DNA of 14,921 nucleotides, taken from Thermoplasmata archaeon (GTDB taxonomy: Archaea > Thermoplasmatota > E2 > UBA202 > JdFR-43). Position numbers and translations under genes: made by a program. The notes below the pieces were generated by a model. It was given only the letters and a program-made list of their open reading frames with translations, had not been told where the DNA came from and did no database searches. Where the stretch lies: contig JAGHBD010000098.1 in assembly GCA_021161135.1 (NCBI GenBank), forward strand, positions 1-14,921, in the 5' to 3' direction. Within the stretch, counting starts at the first letter, position 1, and the number at the start of each line of letters is the position of its first letter. Shown piece by piece: positions 8,308-13,885 of the stretch.

Positions 8308-8768
8308 TAGATGGAATGAAATGGTTATGGATTGTGGTTCTTGCAATGATGCCGATATCTGAGCTCAGGGGCGCCATTCCTCTCGCCTTTAAATATGGCC
8401 TGAATCTTCATGTTGCCATTCCTGTAATAATTCTGGCAAACTTCATACCTGTGCCATTTATTCTGCTATTTTTACAACCAGTTGAAAAATGGCTCAGAAA
8501 ATGGAATTTTTGGAACACTATGCTTGATAAAATTTTTGAGTATACGAGAAAAAAGACGAGGAAAAGCATCGAAAAATGGGAGAGTGTGGCGCTGATAATT
8601 TTTGTAGCCATTCCTTTGCCTGTAACAGGAGCATGGACGGGAAGCTTGGCAGCTTATCTTTTTGGCCTGGATTTTAAGAAATCATTGCTCTGCATTTTTA
8701 CTGGCATATGCATAGCAGCATGTATTGTAACGGCAGCGACATTTGCAGGAGTTAAACTGCTCGGATGA
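8304..8768 (+). CDS. COG2426-type integral membrane protein (small multidrug export family)
   Basis: Predicted polytopic membrane protein of 154 residues. Four hydrophobic segments are visible, roughly at 6-25, 34-57, 92-116 and 126-152. Two short conserved motifs of the family stand out: PISELRGAIP near 17-26 and IPLPVTGAWTGS near 102-113. A charged loop (KKTRKSIEKW) lies between them. The family is named for an assumed small-multidrug-export role, but the function is not well established, so transport should be treated as a guess. The start ATG overlaps the pyrC stop (ATGA at 8304-8307), indicating translational coupling; an alternative ATG lies four codons on at 8316. I see no reason for a functional link to pyrimidine synthesis beyond shared transcription. 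Confidence 0.85.
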   Translation: MIDGMKWLWIVVLAMMPISELRGAIPLAFKYGLNLHVAIPVIILANFIPVPFILLFLQPVEKWLRKWNFWNTMLDKIFEYTRKKTRKSIEKWESVALIIFVAIPLPVTGAWTGSLAAYLFGLDFKKSLLCIFTGICIAACIVTAATFAGVKLLG

Positions 8769-8774
8769 TGAAAA

Positions 8775-8782
8775 TTTTAAAT
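8775..8782 (+). promoter_or_regulatory. Probable TATA box of the DUF72 gene
   Basis: TTTTAAAT is centred about 24 bp before the ATG at 8802. It suggests that the DUF72 gene has its own leaderless promoter despite lying only 33 bp after the COG2426 gene. Confidence 0.45.
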
Positions 8783-8801
8783 TCATAATCAATTGAAAAT
8801 C

Positions 8802-9509
8802 ATGATAAAAGTGGGATGCTGCGGCTTCAGAGGAAAAAGAAGCGATTATTTCAAAAACTTTGAAGTGGTTGAAATACAGCAGACATTCTACAAACTCCCA
8901 AAAATTGAAACTGCTGAAAAATGGCGGAAGGAAGCGCCAGATAACTTCGAATACACAATGAAGGCGTGGCAGCTCATAACCCATGAGACAAGCAGTCCCA
9001 CCTACAGGAAGGCGGGCATAAAAATTGAGGGAAATGAAAAAAACTATGGATTTTTCAGGGCAACGAAAGAGGTTTTTGAAGCATGGGAAAAATGCGAGGA
9101 ATTTGCAAAAGCATTGAAGGCGAGGATAATTGTTTTTCAGTGTCCCCCATCATTTAATGAGAGCAAGGAAAATGTGGAGAATATAAAGCAATTTTTTTCA
9201 AGTATTTCCAGCAATTTCATCTATGCCTGGGAGCCGCGGGGAAAATGGAAAGATGAAACAATTATCAAAATTTGCACAGAGCTTAACCTCATCCATTGCG
9301 TTGATCCATTTAAAAGAGAGAGTTTGTATGGAGAAATAAAATACTATCGTCTCCATGGCATAGGAGGCTACAACTATGATTATAGTAAGGAGGAGCTACA
9401 AAAATTAGCAAATATCTGCAAAAAATATGGCAAGGTTTATTGTTTATTTAATAACACGCAGATGCTGAAAAATGCCCTCGAATTTAAGGAAATCATAAAA
9501 TCAATTTAA
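8802..9509 (+). CDS. DUF72 (YecE-like) family protein
   Basis: Cytosolic protein of 235 residues with the expected TIM-barrel-like DUF72 pattern. It has an opening IKVGCCGFRG (2-11), then VVEIQQTFYKLP (22-33), the core FEYTMKAWQLITH (49-61), VFQCPPSF (111-118), AWEPRGKW (142-149), YYRLHG near 181-186 and YCLFNNT near 213-219. These are the family's conserved active-site-like positions (WExR, RLHG, NNT). The biochemical function of the family is not established. I chose ATG 8802 because it lies 24 bp from a TATA box and starts directly before the conserved first strand; an in-frame TTG at 8793 would add three residues. The 3' end overlaps the opposing radical SAM gene by 9 bp. Confidence 0.88.
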   Translation: MIKVGCCGFRGKRSDYFKNFEVVEIQQTFYKLPKIETAEKWRKEAPDNFEYTMKAWQLITHETSSPTYRKAGIKIEGNEKNYGFFRATKEVFEAWEKCEEFAKALKARIIVFQCPPSFNESKENVENIKQFFSSISSNFIYAWEPRGKWKDETIIKICTELNLIHCVDPFKRESLYGEIKYYRLHGIGGYNYDYSKEELQKLANICKKYGKVYCLFNNTQMLKNALEFKEIIKSI

Positions 9510-10556
9510 AGGAATCATTTCAACTTCAAGGCGATCCGCAGTTGGATATTCTTCAACAAGATAGCATTTATATGGGAGATATTCCGCAATTTCCTCTAAT
9601 ATGAAAGGTGAGGTTTCTATTCTCTGCTTTTCTTCATCCCATTCTATAAGGCCATCATCTATTTCAAATTCTTCCTTTATCTCTTTTAACTTTTCCTTTC
9701 CCGCCATTATAACTCCTTTGAGCAGTGTTCCATCCTCCGTAATAACCTCATACATCTTCGCCACATTTCTAGCTCTTCTCTCTATTCTTCTTCGAAGCTG
9801 AATAGCATCTTTGAAAGATGCAGAGCAGTAATGGAGAGGTGTATCTAAATTCAGTTCAAGCATCTCATACGCCATTTCTTCACTTCCCATAGCAGCTGCT
9901 GACTCATCATTTTTAGCCACATATCCGAGAGCATCCAAGGCATCCATATTTGTCACGGAAAATTCTAACTCATTTAAGTTTATGAAATCCAAGCCATATT
10001 TATCCACCTCTTTTAGCAGATGAATCGTCTCATTTTTAAGATGAGGAATGAGAGGGATTTCCATACCCTTATCTATCTCAATTTTTTCAATTAGTTTGGA
10101 GAAATTTGTTTTTTCTATTTTTTTCCATATGGCAACGGGGGGATGAAACCTTATTTCATCCAGCCCTTCTTCTTCAAGCTGCCTCACCTTTTCACCATCT
10201 AAGGTTGCAGTATAGAGATGTATATGATGATTTTCGCCGAAATAATTCTTGAGTAAATGAATGGCATCGATTGTTTTCTCCATCACAAGCAGCGGGTCGC
10301 CGCCTGTTATGCCTGTGCCTTTTGCCTCTATCAGCTCCGCCTCTTCTATTATTTCTTCTATCCTATCTACCCTCATTTCATCTGCGTATATTACATCCTT
10401 GCCTCTCTTTTTTTCAGAGAGAGGGCAGTAAAAGCATCTGGCATTGCATAAGCCAGTTATCAGCAAAACAAGTTTTGCTCCCTCCTCGCATATTTTGCAT
10501 CCTTTTGCAAGCTTTTTTGTATAGAATGAGTTCTTTGGCATGGGGATGTATTTCAC
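9501..10556 (-). CDS. COG2108-type radical SAM protein
   Basis: Uncharacterised radical S-adenosylmethionine protein of 351 residues, related to pyruvate-formate-lyase-activating enzymes. The CxxxCxxC motif for the [4Fe-4S] cluster is Cys37-x3-Cys41-x2-Cys44 in TGLCNARCFYCPLS. Just before it is an extra CxxC pair, Cys20/Cys23 in KGCKICEEGAK, which I associate with this family and which might hold a second metal site. TGGDPLL at 84-90 is the SAM-binding GGD/E motif. The substrate is unknown. The start is a GTG at 10556, placed 23-24 bp from a good TATA box; an in-frame ATG five codons later (10541) is the alternative. The promoter faces a tandem palindromic operator shared with the divergent 43-residue gene. 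The 3' end overlaps the DUF72 gene by 9 bp on the opposite strand. Confidence 0.9.
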   Translation of the reverse strand: MKYIPMPKNSFYTKKLAKGCKICEEGAKLVLLITGLCNARCFYCPLSEKKRGKDVIYADEMRVDRIEEIIEEAELIEAKGTGITGGDPLLVMEKTIDAIHLLKNYFGENHHIHLYTATLDGEKVRQLEEEGLDEIRFHPPVAIWKKIEKTNFSKLIEKIEIDKGMEIPLIPHLKNETIHLLKEVDKYGLDFINLNELEFSVTNMDALDALGYVAKNDESAAAMGSEEMAYEMLELNLDTPLHYCSASFKDAIQLRRRIERRARNVAKMYEVITEDGTLLKGVIMAGKEKLKEIKEEFEIDDGLIEWDEEKQRIETSPFILEEIAEYLPYKCYLVEEYPTADRLEVEMIPLN

Positions 10557-10575
10557 ATTGCTTCATGCTGCCATC

Positions 10576-10583
10576 ATATAAAA
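10576..10583 (-). promoter_or_regulatory. TATA box of the COG2108 radical SAM gene
   Basis: Read on the minus strand this is TTTTATAT, centred about 24 bp before the GTG start at 10556. The tandem palindromes begin about 12 bp upstream of it, next to where TFB would contact the BRE. Confidence 0.6.
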
Positions 10584-10594
10584 CCCTATCGTCG

Positions 10595-10611
10595 TTGTTC
10601 TGGCAGAACAA
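10595..10611. promoter_or_regulatory. Palindromic operator, copy 1
   Basis: TTGTTCTG-G-CAGAACAA is a perfect inverted repeat with 8-bp arms around a single central G. It is identical to copy 2 and lies in the gap between two divergent promoters, so it is most likely the binding site of a dimeric transcription regulator. No candidate regulator gene is in the window. Confidence 0.7.
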
Positions 10612-10613
10612 TT

Positions 10614-10630
10614 TTGTTCTGGCAGAACAA
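10614..10630. promoter_or_regulatory. Palindromic operator, copy 2
   Basis: This is identical to copy 1, centre to centre 19 bp away, and separated from it by two T residues. One more flanking pair (T at 10613, A at 10631) is also complementary, giving 9-bp arms. It ends just before the TATA box at 10634-10640, so a bound protein would overlap the BRE of the small gene's promoter and could block TFB there. Confidence 0.7.
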
Positions 10631-10633
10631 AGC

Positions 10634-10640
10634 TTATAAA
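10634..10640 (+). promoter_or_regulatory. TATA box of the 43-residue gene
   Basis: TTATAAA is centred 25 bp before the ATG at 10662. The same box-to-ATG spacing is seen for the other first genes in this window, which supports the small frame being a real leaderless gene. Confidence 0.6.
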
Positions 10641-10661
10641 GAGATAGGCAATAAAGAAGGC

Positions 10662-10793
10662 ATGAGTGACGATGAAGAATGGGAAGAAAAGGGCTTTTAT
10701 CTGGGCTACAAACTTCTGGCAAAGGGCAAGAAAAGAAGAGTGGTTGATGAGGAAACGGGGGAAATAATCGTGGAATATGAAATGGATGAGTAG
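10662..10793 (+). CDS. Small acidic protein of 43 residues, unknown function
   Basis: The frame runs from ATG to TAG and encodes 43 residues: 14 acidic, 7 basic, no Cys. The N-terminal third (MSDDEEWEEKG) is acidic. The middle (FYLGYKLLAKGKKRR) is amphipathic and basic, and the end (VVDEETGEIIVEYEMDE) looks like a beta-hairpin. I do not recognise a family. Support comes from position rather than homology: a TATA box sits exactly 25 bp upstream of the ATG, the tandem operator lies directly before that box, and codon use (GAA, AAG, GGC, ATA) matches the neighbours. It sits 41 bp before purE, which has its own likely TATA box. It could be a regulator or accessory protein of the divergent radical SAM enzyme, or its substrate peptide; none of these is shown by the sequence. 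Confidence 0.55.
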   Translation: MSDDEEWEEKGFYLGYKLLAKGKKRRVVDEETGEIIVEYEMDE

Positions 10794-10805
10794 CTTAAGA
10801 AGAAA

Positions 10806-10812
10806 TTTTTTA
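10806..10812 (+). promoter_or_regulatory. Probable TATA box of the purE-guaAB-mptE operon
   Basis: The T-rich TTTTTTA is centred about 25 bp before the purE ATG at 10835. The spacing is right, but the box itself is not a strong match. Confidence 0.4.
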
Positions 10813-10834
10813 TCTGCCTGCGGCATTTATTTGC

Positions 10835-11272
10835 ATGAAAGTGCTAATTGTTATGGCATCAAAAAGTGATGAGAGCGTTGGTAAAAAAGCAATGGATATT
10901 TTAGATAAATTTGGTGTGGATTATGAAGTTGTATATGCTTCAGCTCATAGAACGCCAGAAAAGGTGAAGGAAATCGCTAAAAGCGAGGCTGATGTTTTTA
11001 TCGCCATCGCCGGCCTGGCTGCTGCATTGCCGGGCAGCCTTGCGGCATATACAACAAAGCCAGTTATTGGCGTGCCTGTTTCTGGGAAGCTAAATCTGGA
11101 TGCAATTCTTTCGATAGTTCAGATGCCGCCTGGCATACCTGTTGCTGCAGTGGGACTTGATAGAGGAGATAATGCCGCTCTGCTTGCAATACAAATTCTC
11201 GCTTTGAAGGATGAGGAACTGGCGAGGAAACTCGAGGAATATCGCCGTGAAATGAGGGAGAAGTATGTTTGA
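10835..11272 (+). CDS. purE: N5-carboxyaminoimidazole ribonucleotide mutase / AIR carboxylase PurE
   Basis: Purine-synthesis enzyme that delivers the carboxyl group to make 4-carboxy-aminoimidazole ribonucleotide, upstream of IMP. The protein has 145 residues, normal for a single-domain PurE. Motifs in order: IVMASKSDE (usually MGSxSD), ASAHRTPE with catalytic His38, AGLAAALPG near 59-67, [20 protein letters not shown] and [15 protein letters not shown]. The family usually has His in 'AAHLPG' (His75 of E. coli PurE); here that position is Ala64. The Gly of MGS is also Ala8. The rest is intact and typical of archaeal PurE, so the gene is probably functional. Whether it uses N5-CAIR or AIR plus CO2 cannot be decided, since no purK is in the window. 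Its end overlaps guaAB by 8 bp. Confidence 0.93.
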   Translation: MKVLIVMASKSDESVGKKAMDILDKFGVDYEVVYASAHRTPEKVKEIAKSEADVFIAIAGLAAALPGSLAAYTTKPVIGVPVSGKLNLDAILSIVQMPPGIPVAAVGLDRGDNAALLAIQILALKDEELARKLEEYRREMREKYV

Positions 11273-12209
11273 TGCTGCTGCTTTTGTAAAGGAGGCTGTT
11301 GAAGAGATAAAGGAAAAGGTTAAGGGAAAAGCTATAATAGCTGTCTCTGGTGGCGTTGATTCGAGCGTCGCTGCAAAAATAGGAAGTATGGCTCTTGGAA
11401 AAAATCTTGTGGCTGTGTACGTGGACACGGGCTTGATGAGAAAGGGAGAGAGCGAATTTGTAAGGAATCTTTATGAAAAGATGGATTTGAAATTTGTGCC
11501 AGTTGATGCAAAGGAGGAATTTCTCGCAGCCCTCAAAGGAGTTTCTGATCCAGAAGAAAAGAGGAAGATAATTGGTGAGAAATTCATAAGGATATTTGAA
11601 AGGGTGGCAAAAGAGGAGGAGGCAGAATATCTCATTCAGGGCACAATAGCACCAGATTGGATAGAAAGTGGAGGGGGATTGAGAGATACAATAAAAAGCC
11701 ATCATAATGTTGGTGGGTTGCCGGAGGAAATGCATTTGAAAATTGTTGAGCCTTTACGTAACCTCTACAAAGATGAGGTAAGGCAAGTGGCAAGGTATCT
11801 TGGCTTGGAAGTTGCGGAAAGACAGCCATTTCCTGGGCCGGGATTGGCAGTTCGCATAATAGGTGAGATAGATGAGAAAAAAATAGAGGTTGTGAGGGAG
11901 GCTTGTGCAATTGTTGAGGAAGAGATAGAAAAGGCGTGGAAGGATGGCATAATAGAAAAGCCATGGCAGTATTTTGCTGTTCTGTTGCCAGTAAGAAGTG
12001 TGGGAGTTAGAGGAGATGTGAGGGCTTATGGATATACCATAGCTATTAGGAGCGTTGATAGCATAGATGCCATGACAGCTTCGTATTCAAAACTTCCTCA
12101 TGAATTGTTGGAAAGAATGGCGACACGCATAACAAATGAAATCAAGGAAGTTAATAGGGTTGTATATGACATTTCCAATAAGCCACCTGCCACAATAGAA
12201 TGGGAATAA
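11265..12209 (+). CDS. guaAB: GMP synthase subunit B (ATP pyrophosphatase, XMP amination)
   Basis: Synthetase subunit of the archaeal two-part GMP synthase. It activates XMP with ATP and aminates it with ammonia delivered by GuaAA. The protein has 314 residues. The PP-loop [15 protein letters not shown] lies at 24-38, followed by [36 protein letters not shown] and [12 protein letters not shown]. The C-terminal dimerisation/XMP-binding part ends with [21 protein letters not shown] and PPATIEWE. It has no glutaminase domain, which agrees with guaAA being a separate gene 1.1 kb downstream. The start overlaps purE by 8 bp with a GAGGGAG-like sequence just before the ATG, a plausible ribosome binding site for an internal operon gene. 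It is followed after one base by mptE. Confidence 0.96.
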   Translation: MFDAAAFVKEAVEEIKEKVKGKAIIAVSGGVDSSVAAKIGSMALGKNLVAVYVDTGLMRKGESEFVRNLYEKMDLKFVPVDAKEEFLAALKGVSDPEEKRKIIGEKFIRIFERVAKEEEAEYLIQGTIAPDWIESGGGLRDTIKSHHNVGGLPEEMHLKIVEPLRNLYKDEVRQVARYLGLEVAERQPFPGPGLAVRIIGEIDEKKIEVVREACAIVEEEIEKAWKDGIIEKPWQYFAVLLPVRSVGVRGDVRAYGYTIAIRSVDSIDAMTASYSKLPHELLERMATRITNEIKEVNRVVYDISNKPPATIEWE

Positions 12210-12210
12210 A

Positions 12211-12837
12211 ATGGAATGGAATGAATGGGAGCCATTATATGAGGAAATTTTAAAGGATTTTGGATATGAAAAGAAGAAAGATGAGGAGGCAGCGAGAATT
12301 GCAGCAAACATTGCAAGGAGTAACGTTACGCTGGAGGAATTGAGGAGATTAATTGAAGGAAATGTTGTAAGTATATGTGGAGCAGGAAGAAATCTTGATG
12401 AAGAAATAGAAAAAATAGAAGGCATTATTATGGCAGCGGATGAGGCAACTTCTTTTTTACTCTCCCGCAACATCATTCCTCATATTGTAACCACTGATTT
12501 GGATGGAAATGTTGAAGATATATTGAAAGTAAATGAAAGTGGATGCATCGTTGCAATACATGCTCATGGGGATAACATTGAGGCATTGAAAGAATGGCTT
12601 CCTCTCTTCAGAGGAAAAATATTGATCACCTGTCAGTCAAAACCTTTTGATACCATCTACAATTTTGGAGGTTTTACAGATGGGGATCGTGCTTACTGCA
12701 TGGCAAAACATTTTAAAGCGGGGAAAATAAAGCTCATTGGCTTTGATTTTGAAAAACCAAGGGAAAAAGAAGGAAAGGATATGGAGGTGAAGAGAAAAAA
12801 GCTCAGATGGGCAAAAAGGATAATTTCAGAATTTTGA
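12211..12837 (+). CDS. mptE: 6-hydroxymethyl-7,8-dihydropterin pyrophosphokinase, MptE-like (DUF115)
   Basis: Archaeal-type pterin pyrophosphokinase that activates 6-hydroxymethyl-dihydropterin with ATP, as needed for methanopterin- or folate-type cofactors; it is unrelated to bacterial FolK. The 208-residue protein has a helical N-terminal part (1-45), SICGAGRNL (54-62, the DUF115 'GxGxSL' position), MAADEATSFLL (74-84), IVTTDLDGN (92-100), AIHAHGDN (115-122), GGFTDGDRAYCMA (153-165), IGFDF near 176-180 and a basic end KRKKLRWAKR. These are the COG1634 signatures. It begins one base after the guaAB stop, so it is the third gene of the operon. Its substrate pathway starts from GTP, which gives a metabolic reason to sit with guaAB. 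Assignment is by motif resemblance; no other pterin gene is present. Confidence 0.82.
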   Translation: MEWNEWEPLYEEILKDFGYEKKKDEEAARIAANIARSNVTLEELRRLIEGNVVSICGAGRNLDEEIEKIEGIIMAADEATSFLLSRNIIPHIVTTDLDGNVEDILKVNESGCIVAIHAHGDNIEALKEWLPLFRGKILITCQSKPFDTIYNFGGFTDGDRAYCMAKHFKAGKIKLIGFDFEKPREKEGKDMEVKRKKLRWAKRIISEF

Positions 12838-12848
12838 GGATATGTTTT

Positions 12849-13283
12849 TTATCTTTTTATTTTTCCGGTCAGCCACCCGCTCGTCGCCTCCACACAATCA
12901 AATTCTGGAACATAAGGTTTTATGTCCAATAAAGGAGTTCCATCCAAAATATCAACATTCCTTACAAATATCTTTGTTCCATCTATTCTTTCAAGTTTTA
13001 CAACTGATATGCCAATCGGATTTGGACGATTTGGGCTCCTTATTGCAAATATCCCTTTTAACTCATCGCTTAAATAGGGTTTAGCATGCAACTTATACGG
13101 CTTAGATAAATGGAAATGATATACGAGGATTATATGGCTAAACTCTTCTAAATCTTTTAATCCTTCCCTGTATTCCTCATAAATCTCAACAACGCCCTTC
13201 TCATCAGAAAAAATTGGCTGTATCGGAGCCATATCTTTAAAGGGAGTGTGTATTATGCCAATTGGCTTATAAATTATCTCCAT
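12849..13283 (-). CDS. trmO: TrmO/TsaA-like tRNA (N6-threonylcarbamoyladenosine37-N6)-methyltransferase
   Basis: SAM-dependent enzyme of the UPF0066/TsaA family. In bacteria TrmO methylates the t6A37 base of tRNA-Thr; archaeal members have the same core. The protein has 144 residues, which corresponds to the beta-barrel catalytic domain without the C-terminal domain of E. coli TrmO. Seen motifs: YKPIGIIHTPF (5-15), FSHIILVYHFH (48-58), the family signature RSPNRPNPIG (82-91), and DILDGTPLLDIKPYVPEFD (111-129). The ATG at 13283 lies about 25 bp from a minus-strand TATA box, suggesting a leaderless mRNA. It sits, reversed, between the two GMP synthase subunit genes, convergent with mptE (11-bp gap) and divergent from guaAA. 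The substrate is inferred from family. Confidence 0.88.
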   Translation of the reverse strand: MEIIYKPIGIIHTPFKDMAPIQPIFSDEKGVVEIYEEYREGLKDLEEFSHIILVYHFHLSKPYKLHAKPYLSDELKGIFAIRSPNRPNPIGISVVKLERIDGTKIFVRNVDILDGTPLLDIKPYVPEFDCVEATSGWLTGKIKR

Positions 13284-13291
13284 AATAGGAA

Positions 13292-13300
13292 AGGTTAAAT
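13292..13300 (+). promoter_or_regulatory. TATA box of guaAA
   Basis: The GGTTAAATT region is centred about 25-26 bp before the guaAA ATG at 13322. It lies between the trmO start codon and the trmO TATA box, so the two promoters are interleaved. Confidence 0.45.
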
Positions 13301-13303
13301 TTC

Positions 13304-13313
13304 CTATTTAATT
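13304..13313 (-). promoter_or_regulatory. TATA box of trmO
   Basis: On the minus strand this reads AATTAAATAG, centred about 25 bp before the trmO ATG at 13283. Confidence 0.45.
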
Positions 13314-13321
13314 TTTTCACA

Positions 13322-13885
13322 ATGAAAGTTTATGTTATTGACAACGGCGGACAATGGACACATCGGGAATGGCGTGTGTTACGCTATATAGGCGCGGATG
13401 CGGAGATAGTTGCCAACACAACGCCAATTGAAGAACTAAGCGATGCTGATGCGCTCGTGCTATCTGGCGGGGCGCCTCGCGTGGGCTTGCAGGATAAACT
13501 TGGAAAATGCGATGAATATCTAAAATATATGGATGTGCCCATTCTCGGCATATGTGCCGGCCACCAGTTCATGGCCAGGTTTTTTGGCGGCGAAGCTGCG
13601 CCGGCGAAAGTGCCGGAGTATGGGAAAGTGGAGATAGAAGTTGTTGAAGAAGATGTTCTGTTCAGAGGGTTGCCCAGAAAAATGATTGTGTGGGAGAGTC
13701 ATAACGATGAAGTTACACGATTGCCATCGAATTTCATTCTTCTCGCCTCCTCGCCAAATTGCAAAGTTCAGGCAATGAGACATGAAAGCCGCCCCTTATT
13801 TGGTCTGCAATTTCATCCAGAAGTGGAGCATACTCAATATGGAAAAGAAATTTTCCAGAATTTTCTGGAAGAAGCTAAAAAATGA
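13322..13885 (+). CDS. guaAA: GMP synthase subunit A (glutamine amidotransferase)
   Basis: Class I glutamine amidotransferase that supplies ammonia to GuaAB for the XMP-to-GMP step. The protein has 187 residues, the normal size of the stand-alone archaeal subunit. The catalytic triad is visible: Cys78 in ILGICAGHQFMA, and His165 and Glu167 in LQFHPEVEHT. Other family features are DNGGQWTHR at the N-terminus, LVLSGGAPRVG (46-56, oxyanion region) and WESHNDEV near 124-131. The ATG at 13322 lies about 25 bp after a TATA box. The first half is noticeably richer in G+C and in CGN arginine codons than nearby genes. The stop overlaps the next start (ATGA at 13882-13885), so the following radical SAM gene is probably translated from the same mRNA. 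Confidence 0.95.
   Translation: MKVYVIDNGGQWTHREWRVLRYIGADAEIVANTTPIEELSDADALVLSGGAPRVGLQDKLGKCDEYLKYMDVPILGICAGHQFMARFFGGEAAPAKVPEYGKVEIEVVEEDVLFRGLPRKMIVWESHNDEVTRLPSNFILLASSPNCKVQAMRHESRPLFGLQFHPEVEHTQYGKEIFQNFLEEAKK

Noticed and set aside
10462-10479. Inverted repeat AGCAAAAC-AA-GTTTTGCT inside the COG2108 gene
   Set aside because: It lies fully within coding sequence for a conserved segment (AKLVLLI) just before the cluster motif, so codon constraint explains it. It does not match the nearby operator sequence.
10595-10630. The tandem palindromes as a CRISPR remnant, IS end or transcription terminator
   Set aside because: There are only two copies with a 2-bp gap, no spacer-sized interval, no transposase and no U-tract. 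They lie upstream of both flanking genes rather than downstream, so an operator fits best.
11064-11735. A 223-codon open frame on the minus strand across purE and guaAB
   Set aside because: It runs antisense to two clearly identified enzymes, and its translation is rich in His, Ser and Phe without family motifs. Biased codon use in the real genes explains the lack of stops.
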